In this document: in pieces, positions 1-12,104 of the stretch
Layout of the letters: every line of letters begins with the position of its first letter
Position numbering within the stretch: the first letter of the stretch is position 1
DNA from: Heliocybe sulcata
Taxonomy: Eukaryota > Basidiomycota > Agaricomycetes > Gloeophyllales > Gloeophyllaceae
Length of the DNA stretch: 64,000 bases
NCBI GenBank assembly: GCA_004369045.1
Contig: ML213504.1
Coordinates: 1,660,894 to 1,724,893, forward strand
Direction of reading: 5' to 3'
Program-made: the position numbers and the translations under genes
The notes under the pieces: generated by a model
Databases searched by the model: none
Told to the model about the DNA's origin: nothing
Seen by the model: only the letters and a program-made list of their open reading frames with translations

Positions 1-1966
1 CTGAGCGGCACTCCAAGGAGGACGAGTAATCAAGTCTGAGACCGGCGGGTGGAGCGATATCCGCAGGGATAAGGTCCTCAGACGGAAGTCCGGATCGAAG
101 AGACGTAGGCGAGGCTCCCCGGGCAAGCGACGCAGAGCCAGACAGTCCAATTTGTGTATAAAGCGGAGTATCTCTCTCCGAATCCGAAGAGACAGCATTC
201 ATAAGAATAGGAGGGTGGTCGCCTAATTCCCCAATTGGGCCCGGAAATTCAGAATAGTCGGAATGGAGTAGCATTCCAGCGGAGCGCATAGTAATCGGAT
301 GGGATGGAGAGGTAACTTCTTCTTGACAGCATTTGAGATCAAAGAGTTCGACAGAGCTAGTGACATCACGTTCAGGAAGGACAATATAGTCAGAAGCATC
401 GATCACGATAGAGTCAGCATCCGAGATCATCGTAGCAGTTGACGGTCGAGATGTATCAGTAGCGTCCAAGAAAATTCCAGAATCTTCGACGGATAGAGAG
501 GACTTAGATGTATGTGCGATGATGGTTGGTGGAAGCGACGTCGCGCCATCACAGTTAGTATCGTCGAGGGCGTCTCCCGGCGAGCCAGGGAACTGGTAAG
601 TTAGTCGTGTGACTACAAGAGAAGCCGCCAAAGAATTATCGTCCAATATACGTGTCGCGTTCGCCAGCTCGGCGCTCGAACAGACATTCGGCGCGCCAGG
701 ACCGCTCTGGAGATGCATTGTTCCGTCGTCCCAGGAGCTTCCATCAACGTCGAGAGCAGTAGATGAAGCTTTTAGCAGAGTCAACTTGGAATTAAGGACA
801 CCCATAAGGTCTGGGGAAGCATGATTCTTTTCGGAAGTGAGCGATCCGCAGGTAATGTGACCGGTATCAGAATTGGAGATCCTTATATGCGCCCTATTTT
901 CCAGTGAACAGTCCGGAATCGCGTGAGGGAGGCCCCCAGACGTGGGTATATGCGCAGGAGAAATGACGAAAGGATCCGAAGGAGATCCTAGGTCGCGCTC
1001 TTGGTCTTGAATTTGTTGATGATTATCATCAATAAGCGGAGGAAGCAGGCCAAAGGTACCAGGAGCAACAGCGGGAGTAGAAGGTTTAGGGATGGTGCCA
1101 TAAGTTGCAGCATTCGAAGCAATGTTAGTCTGGGCTTCATCAGCTGTCTCGGCGGACGTACGAATAGACAGTAAGAGCGAGATAGGAGGAGAAGGAGTTG
1201 GAGCGTGCAGAATAATTGAGGCACCTTGGTCTTCGGTGGATATATGCGCAGTAGAGCCGGGGGTCGTAGCCGGAGCCGATCCCGAGTTAGTCAGATGAGC
1301 AGAGTGAGCAATGGCACCGTTGTTTGGAGCATCAGCAATTGTTGAATGACCATTAAGAGAGTTTTGAGAGATCAAAGCATTCGAAGTTGGGGGCTTGTCT
1401 GCAGAACTTGATCCAGAGATTACCCGAAGAGCGCCATGCGACTCGCCGTTTGTGTTAGGGACCTGGAGATCGCAGGCAGACGCGGCGGATCTGGAGTTGG
1501 TTGAATAAGCCCAGTTACTGACTTGCGGAAATGGGTGTATCGGATAGTCGTCGATTGGAGTGCCAGGTCCAGCAGTTTGGAGTCCACTATCCGAATCCTT
1601 AGGCTTCTCTTGTAGGAACGAATTCCCAGCTGCCTTGACACCCGATGCTCGGTCGCAGCCTAGTGGTGCTGCAACGTCAAAGAAGACAGGCTTATTTGCA
1701 TCAGTCGCCGAAGCTATGATGAGATAGCCATCCGAGCCGCCCGCTAAATCATGATCGAGACCAGGCTTGTCCTTGTTAGGAATCTCATGGGTGAGAGCAT
1801 CACACTGGGGACGACTTTCCGTAGAGTGCAGTACACGATCGGCATTATCTGGCGTCAAGGACGGCGATTGGGAGGCAAGAGCGGTTTTGCACTGCTTGTA
1901 TGCGTGCTTATGGGAACGTTCGACATCCAAGCGAATAGGGACGTACCTCATTATTCCGCCCATCAT
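1..1966 (-). CDS. Large Ser/Thr/Asp-rich protein, 3' end off the left edge
   Basis: One uninterrupted minus-strand frame runs from two adjacent ATG codons (first at 1966) to the left edge, at least 655 codons with no stop. An in-frame TAG lies just upstream at 1976-1978, which bounds the start. The protein is rich in Ser, Thr, Ala, Pro, Asp and Gly and looks largely disordered. I see no transmembrane segment, signal peptide or catalytic motif. Near the N-terminus there is a short basic stretch (RSHKHAYKQCK), followed by mixed polar sequence. Lack of introns over about 2 kb is unusual in this window. I do not recognise the family, and the C-terminal part that might carry a domain lies outside. 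That it is coding is well supported by frame length; its function is unknown. Confidence 0.7.
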   Translation of the reverse strand, partial: MMGGIMRYVPIRLDVERSHKHAYKQCKTALASQSPSLTPDNADRVLHSTESRPQCDALTHEIPNKDKPGLDHDLAGGSDGYLIIASATDANKPVFFDVAAPLGCDRASGVKAAGNSFLQEKPKDSDSGLQTAGPGTPIDDYPIHPFPQVSNWAYSTNSRSAASACDLQVPNTNGESHGALRVISGSSSADKPPTSNALISQNSLNGHSTIADAPNNGAIAHSAHLTNSGSAPATTPGSTAHISTEDQGASIILHAPTPSPPISLLLSIRTSAETADEAQTNIASNAATYGTIPKPSTPAVAPGTFGLLPPLIDDNHQQIQDQERDLGSPSDPFVISPAHIPTSGGLPHAIPDCSLENRAHIRISNSDTGHITCGSLTSEKNHASPDLMGVLNSKLTLLKASSTALDVDGSSWDDGTMHLQSGPGAPNVCSSAELANATRILDDNSLAASLVVTRLTYQFPGSPGDALDDTNCDGATSLPPTIIAHTSKSSLSVEDSGIFLDATDTSRPSTATMISDADSIVIDASDYIVLPERDVTSSVELFDLKCCQEEVTSPSHPITMRSAGMLLHSDYSEFPGPIGELGDHPPILMNAVSSDSERDTPLYTQIGLSGSASLARGASPTSLRSGLPSEDLIPADIAPPAGLRLDYSSSLECRS

Positions 1967-3179
1967 CCAAAAATCCTACTTCCAGCAATGCATGAGATGA
2001 ACCCTATCATAGTGCGTGAGCCATTCAGTCGTAAAGGGAGCGAAGGAGAACCGAGTACAGCGTCGTCAAGCCTTCTACTCGTCAACCCAGGCTGTTCGGA
2101 CACTTCAGGGTATATCTAGTCTCCAAGTCAGTAGTCTGCGTAGGCTGTACCAGCTAACATACAGGCTTGAGGTACGACATGGGCCGGAGGCCAATACTGT
2201 TCGAAGATGGTGGGCAACTGGAGAGCGGTCGGAAACGTGACCGCGACGGACATTGTTATACTGGTCACGTGATCGTGACATTTGATTCGTGATCGAATCT
2301 GTGGCTGCCTGAAGGTTTCATGTCTCCACCGTTCCAGTCACACTTACAGTGCCTGAGACTCCATCAACTTTACGAGATCAATACTCAGAGTAACAGAGAT
2401 TGCGCGGAAGCTCGCCTGTCTTACCGTCTAACGAAGTTGGAAATTCCCTCAGGCTCGGTTTCTGAATGGTGACACATCAGGCCGCAAGTCGTCTGCCAGC
2501 CATGCAGAAACTTCACCGCTTGCTCGATCCACAAAATAGTGTCATTATGTACTTGTCATCCTCATACCTCGTACACTGCTTCTTATCGGCTGGCCGCTGG
2601 GTATCGTAGTTCGCGGTCCTGGGGCATCAAGGGGTTCTGACCTTGCGTTGCACTTCGAGTCGATCTCCCAGCCATGTACAAAGGAATTATGCTAGAGCCG
2701 CTCCTACCACATCGTTCGTGCAGTGGAACTCACCAGGTTACTCCGACAGCGGTGATCTTGTCACCAATGCCAGCAAAGGTCATCTCGGGTCCGACGCAAA
2801 TTTGCAGATCCTCCAGACTGCGACTTAGCAAAGATTAGCAGTGCTGTGCATCTGCGGCGTGCTGCTGACCGTCGAACACGTCTCACCTGGCAAGACGTCG
2901 CAAGCTGCTGAGATCCCGCTGATTCAGTTTGGCTCAACCTTTGGTTTCGATTTTGGAGAACTATGTCACCTTCGCGACCCTATCGTAGTTGTAGCCACGC
3001 AAGATGTCGCGCCATGATGCGGATGCGTTATCTTGACAGACTCTGACATCGCGCGTATCAAGTCATCCATAGTGAGCTTGCACGCAGCACTTTGGGATAT
3101 ACCCTATATTGTCAGACTGGAAATTCATTATACAATCCTTTTGAGATAACGGAACCATATATCTTTGGCATATAATGGA
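1967..3179. other. Intergenic, about 1.2 kb
   Basis: This stretch holds the promoter of the left-edge gene and the 3' flank of SND2. No long frame with sensible protein content is present. A short minus-strand segment near 2750-2800 reads MTFAGIGDKITAVGV and is followed by a GTGAGT donor-like site, but I could not extend it into a gene. No tRNA or repeat was seen. Confidence 0.4.
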
Positions 3180-3884
3180 TCACTTGCGTTGCTGTGTCTT
3201 CACTCTCGGGTCTCCGCGCTCATTCCGCTTGCGCAGTTTTTCTTGACGCTTGCTCGTGGGCTCGACCGGTGGGACATCATCAGCGCCAGCTGCGGCAGGC
3301 CTGCCAAGCAGGAACGGTGATACAAGGTTGTAACCTCTGTATCCAGCATACAGAGGAATCTAATCGGCGGATATGTTAGACCGTGAACGCTTAGATACCG
3401 CAAGGCTACCTACAACAGCATATGACCACCAAACCCAGTCTCCCACCGCGGCGCTACCAACCTGGCAACCCCCTTGATAGGCTGTAAGCTAGCTTCCGCT
3501 TGAGCAGAGCCAAAAAGGCGTACATGTGATGTATAGTATGTCGAATAGGTACTCGGTCATGCCAGCCTGGCTTAGATCGTCGCCAGCCGAGAGAAGGTCA
3601 CCGGAAGCGCTGCGCTTCGGTGTTCCAACATTTGTAAGGAATCGAGAGATGTAGAACGTGATAAGATATGTCGAGGAGGTCAGCAATGTGCGGAAGGACA
3701 GCGTCAAAGTGTTCCTGCGGAATAGAAGTCGGAGGAGGATGGACAGCAAGGAGGCTACCAGCATGCCTAGCTGGATGTTTTTGATTGTCTTCTCATTTTG
3801 GGCAGCTGTGCTGTCTGTATGAGTTCAATGAAAATTCTACTTTTCGTAAAGCTCACCAGTCTTCTTCGCGGAGGCGTTCGCCAT
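3180..3884 (-). CDS. SND2: SND2/TMEM208-like ER membrane targeting protein
   Basis: Four minus-strand exons (3857-3884, 3524-3805, 3414-3472, 3180-3359) give 182 aa with consistent phases and GT-AG introns. The start MANASAKKTAAQNEKTIK leads into hydrophobic helices. The fungal signature MTEYLFDILYITW spans an intron boundary, and YAVIPLYAGYRGYN follows another intron. The C-terminus is basic and polar (KRQEKLRKRNERGDP), as in the family. In yeast Snd2 belongs to the SRP-independent route that brings membrane proteins to the ER; TMEM208 is the human counterpart. It is divergent from the Myb-type gene at 4049, with only 164 bp between the starts. Identification rests on the conserved core and topology. 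Confidence 0.85.
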
Positions 3885-4048
3885 GAGCGCACTCTGCTGT
3901 AGAAGTGATCGAGGAGAGAGGTGTCACACGTGATCGTATTAAATGAAGCAGCGCGTCTGACGCGCACCGCCCACTTGCATGTCGCACTCGACTGCGCTCA
4001 CATATATATTTGCGGAGGACGACTATTGAACCAAAATTGCAGCTGAGA

Positions 4049-6637
4049 ATGGCGGACTCGGACTCGGACCCAATAAAAGAAATCGCTCAGAAGACCCTTC
4101 AGGCCAACAAGAATCATCAGTACGCCTTAAAAGTTTATACGGAACGTCTAGAGGCTGAGTTGGCTACAGTCGATAAACTGCTGGTAAGTATGGCGTTTAC
4201 AAGTGAACGAATCTCGACTAAGTCGTTAACTAGACGTCTGCAGATTGGGACGAGCAGGAAGAGGAAGCGGATCTGGATGCGGGCGGGTTCGTCCTGATCC
4301 CTGGCTCGGTCAAGCCTTCAGGACCCGTTGCTCACAGTGAGCTACTATCCAAGGTACGAAGGTGCAAAGCATTCAAAGGGATGTCTTACAATTTGCTGTA
4401 CAGGACTCGCCCTTCCTCGAGGATGCCAGTAGACGCCAAAGGTACCTCGAGTTGACGACTATCCATCCCAGTAAGCCACCCCTAGTTTCTCATCTGTAAC
4501 CACGATCAAACCTACGACAGTGAAGAACAAAGAGCTGGATGCATTAGCAGAAGCTGTCCGCACAGAGAACTACCGTATGCACGCCTACGAAGCTCAAAGA
4601 CGGTTCGTTCATGTCCAATTGGTTTGTTCCTTGACTCTAATTACACTCTTCAGTGGTCAAAACGCCTTGACGAGTCTTAATCAACAGCCTCAAAGCTACT
4701 TCGAAATAAACAAAGAAGGTATCGACTGGGACCGAGTTGCTTCTAAGGTGCAATATCGTTTTGGATTACGCTCTGGTTATACGCTAAGCTTTACTCACAT
4801 AACATAACTACAGGTCTCTTCCTCGATATTATCCTCTGTACAACGATCCGCAAAGGAATGCGAGATCCGGTGGCTAGGAGACCGTCACCCCGAAATCAAT
4901 CATGAACGCTGGTCAGACACTGAGATCGCCCAAGCCAAAGCCCTAGCCGCAAACTATACCGACGGCCGTGTCAACTGGGTCAAGGTTGCGGAACAGCTCG
5001 GTGTATGTATATGCTTTACTCTGTTCCGCTAACTGGCTATACTCATGCAATGTCATGCACTCAACAAACCCAGACGAACCGTACACCTATGGACTGTATG
5101 CGCAATGTCGTTCCCAGGAAAATTCACACTTGGACAAACGAGGCTGATGAGCGTCTCCTCGAGGCCGTCAAGATCTACGGCATTGACAACTGGCTCTTAG
5201 GTGCGCATGCGCTTATGCTGTTATTTCAGGACTTTCCTCATTATAAGCCGGTGCATATAGTCGCGCAGTACGTCTCTGAAGATGCCACCGCCCAGCAATG
5301 CCAGAACCGCTACAACCGCACGCTCTCCCCAGACCTCGTACGCGGTCCATGGACAGAAGAGGAAGACAACAAGCTCCGCCGCGCGGTCGAGGCATTCGGC
5401 AATTCCTGGCTGGAAGTCGCCGCGTGTATTCCTGGGAGGAGCAACGAACAGTGTAGGGATAGATGGAGTGAGAGATTGAATCCGAAGGTTACGAAAGGCA
5501 AGTGGACGAATGAGGAGGACAGGAGGCTGCTTGAGACTGTGGAGCGCGTTGGAGAGAAGTGGAAAGAGGTCAGTGACAGCTTGGGCAGTGGAAGGACGGA
5601 TAAGATGGTGGGTTATATTCGTATATGCGCCTCTAGTTGGGGTTGTTACTGACAGTGGCGTGATGTAGTGCCGAGCCAGGTACGACAAGCTGAAGAAGGA
5701 GCAAGGGAGGGAACAAGAGAGGATAGCCCAGCCAGAGCCAACTTTGGAGACTTCGCAGAGCCTGAGACATCAAGAGGAGCCGAATTCTGGGCAGGAGATC
5801 GCCTTGGAGCCTGGTACTGCCAACGAAGCCCAGCAACCTTTAAGTGTACCTAACGTGCCTGCAGGAGCGACGCGGCCCAAACCCAAACCACGGCAGAGGA
5901 AGAAAGGAAAGGAAACTGTTTCAGCCTCGGCAGGATCGGCAGAAGGTGCTACAGCGCAGGAACCCTCTCCTGCAGGTAATACTCCCGGTGAAGCAGATCC
6001 TGAGCCAGCCCAGGGCTCCAGTCATGCAACTGCGCCTGCGAGTAAAAGATCGCGCAAGAACACCGCTCTGGCACAGGATGCGGACGCCCCTGCACCGAAA
6101 CGAACAAAGCCGACCAAGAAAGCCGCGGCTACAGCTGGTGCGCCTGCTGAGACCAGTCAAGTCGGCGAGGTCCAGGAGACTCCGGAGAAGACAGGTGGGC
6201 ATTTCCACCCTCAGCGTTGAATGCTGACCTGATAAGTGCATTCAGATAATCCTGCTCTTGCCGAAGGGGAGACCATGCCAGTTCCAGTGATTGGCACGAA
6301 AGGCAAAGCGAAGGCACCTCCCAAGCCTCGAACTAGAGCACGAAAGAAGAAAGACGTCGAGTCAACTCTCGAGAATGAGCATCTCGCCTATCGAGAGACA
6401 ACTGGTCAGTCACAGACGGTCGATGCGACGTCTACTGGCCCTGCTGCTCCGGACGCTGAAGCTGTTACATCTGCAACTGATCCTGGCCCGAAAGGGGAGG
6501 CCTCAGGAGTCCAGGAGGCGACCAGCGCCAAGGCGAATGAGGAGGGACAGAAATCTGCAGGGACGAAACCGCGATCTCCTACGCGAGCCGGCACACGTCG
6601 GTCGACCAGGTTGAAACAAACCACAGAGCAGTCTTAA
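4049..6637 (+). CDS. Multi-repeat Myb/SANT protein, SNAPC4 (SNAP190)-like
   Basis: Ten exons (4049-4183, 4234-4353, 4404-4470, 4521-4602, 4654-4747, 4814-5002, 5074-5200, 5261-5607, 5669-6194, 6246-6637) give 692 aa in a consistent phase. The start is the ATG of MADSDSDPIKEI; an upstream in-frame TTG is not a likely start. The middle holds at least three Myb/SANT repeats with spaced tryptophans: HTWTNEADERLLEAV, RGPWTEEEDNKLRRAV and KGKWTNEEDRRLLETV, preceded by a weaker one around NHERWSDTEIAQAKAL. The C-terminal third is low-complexity, rich in Ala, Pro, Lys and Glu with AT-hook-like or nuclear-localisation basic patches (RPKPKPRQRKKGK). Repeat number and layout fit the large subunit of the snRNA-activating complex or a related nuclear Myb factor. 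The exact orthology is inferred. Confidence 0.8.
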
Positions 6638-6901
6638 TGTCCCCATTCTTGCGATCGCTTCTTACGAATCACACCGTAGCAGTACGTATCACCAGCCACA
6701 CCATCACCTCTTCCATCACGTTCCACAGTACATACAACATTACAAACGACTACGTGATGTTGTCCATCCTCGTAAACAAGTAATCCCAACTAACGCTTAA
6801 AAGACCATGACAAACAGCTACGACGGCAGCAAGAGCATTGCGGAAAAGAACGAAATCGGCAAGACCGAGACTTTTAAAAATATACTCGAGTCAAGCCTGA
6901 A

Positions 6902-9066
6902 TTATGCCACGGCCGCCACAACAGTGGCAGCAGCAGCCGTCGTCGCCGGGTCCACGAAAGCGCCTCCGGTCCTCATCTTCGGCACGCCAACCTCCGTCTC
7001 CTCGACCTTGCCCAAGAGCCTATCGAACTTGCTCCGAGTGATCTTCACGGCCTTGCTATCGACGTAATGCTTCTCGCCAGCCCTGAGCTGCTTCGGCGCA
7101 GTCCCGTCAACAACACCAAGCTGTTCGTCATTCCAGATATCCGGGATGGCCTGCACCTGCTCGTCCGGCAGACCGACACCAGCGCGGCCGCCGAGAGCTT
7201 TCCACTCCTCCGTGCGCTTGATCCCGAATGTGTTGAACGTATCATCGACAGCCTCGACAAGGTTCTCCATCTGCTCCGTCGTGTGCCGGGGAGTGATCGT
7301 GATGCGCAACCGCTCCTCACCCCGCGCGACAGTCGGGTAGTTGATCGACTGCACGTAGATGTTGTGTTGAGCGAGGAGGTAGTCCGATGCCTGCTTCGCA
7401 AGCGCAGCGTCGCCAACCAAAACCGGAGTAATATGCGAGGGGCCAGGTACGACAGGAATATCCCTCTCATGGAATCGCTTCTTCAGGGCGCGCACATTCA
7501 TACCGAGCAAGCGTCTGTCACCCATGAACTCCATCTGATAGCGGACGCTCGCATGGACGCCAGCGACAGTGACAGGGGGAAGGGATGTCGTGAAGATGAA
7601 ACCAGGAGCGTACGAGCGGATCGTGTCGACGAAATCCGTGGAACCAGCGATATAACCGCCAACACCGCCATATGCCTTTCCGAGTGTGCCAGTGATGATG
7701 TCGATGCGATCCATGACAGTGCCGGGTATGGGTGCGGGGGATTGGCCGGCTGCGAGGTGTGCCTTAAAGTCGAGGTGCTCGGCGACACCGGCACCGCGCG
7801 GTCCGTACAAACCAACAGCATGAACCTGGACAGCGCGAGGTCAGCATGGAGATACTCATAACAGTACGCATATACACAAACCTCGTCCAGGAAAGTCAAA
7901 GCACCGTACTGATCCGCCAAGTCGCAAATCTCCTTGATAGGCGCAACAGAGCCGCACATCGAGTATACACTCTCAAATGCGATAACCTTCGGCGTCTCCT
8001 TGGGCCATTGCGCGAGCTTCATCTCCAGATCCTGGAGGTCGTTGTGCTTGAAAATAACCTTCTTCGCGCCCGAGTGCCTGATACCTTGGATCATAGATGC
8101 ATGGTTCATGCTATCGGAGAAGTATACACAGCCGGGCAGTTTGGAACCGAGGGTAGCCAGAGTCGCGTCGTTCGCAACATAGCAGGAGGAGAAAACCAGG
8201 GCGGAAGGCTTGCGGTGCAGGGAGGCAAGCTCGGCTTCGAGGCCCAAGTGCCAGGCACCGTTCCCTGCAATGTTGCGGGTACCGCCTGCGCCGTGGCCGT
8301 ATTTGTCAAGGGTGCGGCTGCAGAGTAGAGATAAGCGGCAAGAATTTTTCGAGCGCTGGGGATATACGTACTGCATGGTCTCAAGGACAACGGGGTTGTT
8401 CCCCATGCCGAGGTAGTCGTTGGCACACCACACTTCGACTTCATCAGTGGGTTCGCTGGTGTGGGCGATTGGGAACTTCTTGGCGAGACGGTTAATGTTG
8501 TTGAAGTAGCGGTAGGAGGCATCCTGGTGCTTCTTGTCGATCTCAGCCGCATAGAACTTCTCGTAGTCGAAGAGACCGGGCTTGGCCTCTTTCTTGGGAG
8601 CCATGCTCGCCTCAGCGGCTGCATGGAAGGGGCACCCGGCGGCAGCAGCGGCGGCAGCGTCACCTTTGGCGTGAGCAACATGAGCGGTCTTTGCAGCCTC
8701 TGCCTTGCGCTTCGCAGCAGCAAGGTCGTCCGCCATGCGCGCAGCCCTGGCGGCGGCGGAGGCATGGGGACACATGCTGATGTCGGCGGCGGCAGCATCG
8801 TCGGGGAGGTGCACGCCCTTCTCCTCGTGAATTTTCTTGACGTCGGCCGTACCGGCGACAGAGGCGTAGCCTGCTACGACCTGCTTGGAGCGCACGGACA
8901 GAACTGGCCCGAGGACGGGGCACTGGGTCGCCTTCTCGGTGAGCCTATTCAGCGCCGGGTAGCGGGGGGACGTCGAGGTGCACAGCGAGCGCAGGGTGGA
9001 CTGCTTGGTGCGGCCCAAGTAAGGGCACATGCCTTTGAAGCGGCCCAAGGACGAGAGTCTGTCCAT
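6902..9066 (-). CDS. HEM1: 5-aminolevulinate synthase, mitochondrial
   Basis: Three exons (8372-9066, 7882-8317, 6902-7825) give 684 aa. The enzyme condenses glycine and succinyl-CoA with PLP to make 5-aminolevulinate, the first step of heme synthesis. Core motifs are intact: [49 protein letters not shown] and, for the PLP lysine region, [16 protein letters not shown]. The N-terminal leader of about 150 residues carries four Cys-Pro heme-regulatory motifs (MCPYLG, QCPVLG, MCPHAS, GCPFHA), separated by a very Ala-rich basic linker. In other eukaryotes such motifs let heme control import or turnover; that use here is inferred. The C-terminus has a short Ala/Val-rich tail. The gene is tail-to-tail with the Myb-type gene. 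Confidence 0.96.
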
Positions 9067-9760
9067 GGCGAAAGGTACGGGGCCAGAGAGTTGGTAACAA
9101 GGAGGGGACTAGGTTGCCCTCTTATAGTAATTTTACGAGCATTGGCGTCCGCGATTCGCCGAGTAATTGGCGCGCCTTGATTGGCTCGCTTATTGAGCGC
9201 CTCATTAGTCACGTCACCCGTCACGACTTTTCCTTTGCATTCGGCCGGTAGCCACATGAGCGCTGTGCCAGCATTCGATAACTTTATTATTACTCTCGGT
9301 GTCCGGACTGTAGACTGTCATCGAGTGTTACATCGATTCGCCGGTCATGTCGCACAGAAGTGCAGCCATGGAATGATATCAAACGGCCGCAGTCCGGACT
9401 TACAGGGGCGCCACGTAGCCGGTCAGACTTTCTTTCCGTGCATAAACAACTCCTCTCACCGCTCGGCCTCTCCATTATCCGGCGTAAGTGGGCCATGATA
9501 TCAAACATGCATCATGCATATGCAAGTCATATCCTGAATCCTATAAATTCATGGATCCTATAAATTCACTCGGCGGCCGAACAACGCTATCGAGCTGTAG
9601 TCACAGGAATAGAAGTCTCCAACTCGTACGCCTGGAGTTACCATCTGACGAGAAAGGTCTGGAATCATTCCCAGATCCAATTGAATACCATCGCAGCACA
9701 CCGCTCGACCCGTCAATCTCCCATCAGCTGATTCAATCCAGTGTATTGATAGTGGGCTGT
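9067..9760. other. Intergenic with short direct repeats
   Basis: Promoter side of HEM1 and 3' flank of ARG8. A 15-bp direct repeat (ATCCTATAAATTCA) occurs twice in tandem around 9536-9566, and ATGATATCAAAC-like words occur near 9373 and 9494. No gene is supported. Confidence 0.4.
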
Positions 9761-11701
9761 TCACCGTGCCTCCTTTTCCGCCACGCTCAAAGAACTCTCC
9801 AATACATCAACCGCAAAGTCCACTTCCTCCTTCCCGACATTCAAACTCGGCACGAGCCTCACTGCATCGTTGCCTGCGGTCAGCACGAGCAAGCCCCTTG
9901 CCCTCGCCAGCTCCGCCACCTTCCCGGGTGCGACCCTCTCCTTCATCTCTTCCTTCTTGCCATCGTTCCAGAATCCCAAACCACGCATTAAACCCCGGCC
10001 CCGGACTTTTGGTTGCAATGTGTTCGGGAACCAGCCTGGCAGCCGTTCCAACCGCGATTGCAGGTAAGCCGAGATGTCGGCGATGTGCGCCGTGAACGCT
10101 GGATCAGAGACACGAGACAGGACGTAGTGCCCCAGCGCGCAGGCTAGTGGCGAGCCCCCAAACGTCGTGCCGTGTGCACCTTGATAGCGTAGCATTGGAA
10201 TTGAGTTTGAGTTCCAACGGAACGCTATATTAGAATGAGGCTACGCACCCGGTCCCATTGGCTTCGCCACCTCGTCCTTGGCCATCACTGCCCCGACAGG
10301 ATAACCGCCCGCAAGCGGTTTCGCCATCGTGACAATGTCAGGATGGCAGTCGACCGGGAGCTTTGAATGAGCCCATAAGGTACCCGTTCTGTACAAGCCA
10401 CACTAGTAATCATGCATACGCATCAATTCACTTCGAATGAAACGGAGATGACACAGAAAACATCCGACGCATTTTTGACACTCACCTGCACCTCATCATA
10501 TATCAACGTCGCGCCCACCTCGTCACACCGCTTCCGCAGAGCCCTCAACCACTCCGTCTCAATGACATTCACACCTCCCTCGCCTTGAATAGGCTCCACG
10601 ATCACCCCGCAGGTATCATCCTTGATCAACTCCTGCAACGCCTCCACCTCGTTAACCCTGCCCACCCTGACATTCCCTACCAGAGGACGGAATGGCGCTT
10701 GATATTTAGCATTGGGCGTGACACTCAGGGCACCCATCGTGCGCCCGTGGAACGCGTTCTCGAAGCATACTAGGAACGTCTTGGAGGTGGAATCGGAGTC
10801 GCGGGCGCGGGCGAGGCGCCTCGCGATTTTGAGTGCGCCTTCGTTCGCCTCTGTGCCGGAGTTGGCGAAGAAGACCTTGGCTCCTGGGGAGCTTGACGTG
10901 GTACCAGGTGCAAACCCCAGGCCACCTTCTTTCCGGGTGAGGGAGACGAGGAGGGAGGCGAGCCGCGGGGACCAGGCGTTGTGGTAGACGTTGGAAGCGT
11001 GCAGGATTTTGCCGGCTTGGTCTTTGAGCACCTGCGTGTAGTGATGAGTAGTTGTAGACGCTTGTACTGACGGAAAGCAGGCAGAACGAGCAGCAGGGGC
11101 AGGGCTATCGCAGGAGACTGCGCGTGCTCAAGATCACGATGTACCCACCGAGACATTAGCACTCGGAGTCTCCGTAATACACCACAAACCTCGGTAAACC
11201 GGTGGTAACAAAAACAGCAGGGGACAGCGTATAAAGGAACTACATACCTCCGCCATCCCCTCATCACCATGTCCCAACGCATTCACAGCAATACCAGCGC
11301 AAAAGTCCAAGTATTTCCTTCCCTCAAGGTCCCACACCCAGCTGCCCTTCCCATGGCTCAAGACGATATCGGGGCGTGCGTACACACCAAGCAGATACTC
11401 CTCCCCAAGCGCGAGGAGCTCCTCCGACTCCGCGCTCAGATCTGATCGGGAGAGTGTATGCGTTGGTTCGAGGTAGGATGTGGACGGTGATGCGGAGGCA
11501 TGCGACGCCGAGGTGGATGAGAAGGAACGGATGGGGATGACTGTGTAAAAGAGAGTTGTTGAGAGATGGAAGAAAAACAGAGTAGATGGGCATACCGGCG
11601 GATCTCGTTGATGGAATGCGCCTAAGGCTCCCCAGGCCGAGCTGGGCTCTTGGAACTGCAGAGGTCAACCGTCCAAGTCGTGCAGTACTGGTCCGTATCA
11701 T
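9761..11701 (-). CDS. ARG8: Acetylornithine aminotransferase, mitochondrial
   Basis: Five exons (11596-11701, 11248-11540, 10486-11031, 10249-10402, 9761-10179) give 505 aa with matching phases. It is a class III PLP aminotransferase that converts N-acetylglutamate semialdehyde to N-acetylornithine in arginine synthesis. Motifs seen in order: WVWDLEGRKYLDFCAGIAVN, FFANSGTEANEGALKIAR, FENAFHGRTMGALSVT, GVIVEPIQGEGGVN, TLIYDEVQCGLYRTG, then the PLP-lysine segment TMAKPLAGGYPVGAVM and HGTTFGGSPLACALG. The N-terminus (MIRTSTARLGRLTSAVPRAQ) is basic and Ser/Arg-rich, as expected of a mitochondrial leader. It is slightly longer than bacterial ArgD because of that leader. Identification is firm; ornithine aminotransferase is the nearest alternative. 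Confidence 0.93.
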
Positions 11702-12104
11702 CCTGATCGCTGAGCTCGAGTTTCGTCTCGTCTGGTGGGGGAGATCCAGCAGCAGAGTCCTAGATAGGCTCAGATTATAAGCAAGTGAGCAAATGAAGAT
11801 CTCCGCTCCAGTGTTAGTTGGGGGTTATATAGAGCACATGAACAGCAAAGCAGAGCAGCTGTGAACCGGTGCTGAGAGTGCTACAGCAATTTTGACTCGA
11901 GGGTTCTGAGCAAGTCATTTTAGGCGCCTGGTAATTTAGCCGGCGGCGGCACCAATTCACTCAAGGTCACAGCTGACGGAATCGCGGGTCCATCTCATGG
12001 TAGAATTACATAGCATTGCAGACGCAGTACACATAGCAGTGATACGATAGCGTGGATACAGGCTTTTGCACGAAGGTGGCGAAGTATAGGATAGCAAAAG
12101 TCGA
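11702..12104. other. Intergenic, ARG8 promoter side
   Basis: About 400 bp between ARG8 and CWC21. A TATA-like word on the minus strand lies near 11827-11833 (reads CTATATAACC on that strand), about 130 bp upstream of the ARG8 start. Nothing else was recognised. Confidence 0.4.

Noticed and set aside
1751-2240. Overlapping plus frames near 1.8-2.2 kb
   Set aside because: They overlap the start of the left-edge minus-strand gene and have random composition.
7067-9180. Long plus-strand frames opposite HEM1
   Set aside because: Antisense shadows of a highly conserved enzyme; composition has no protein-like features.
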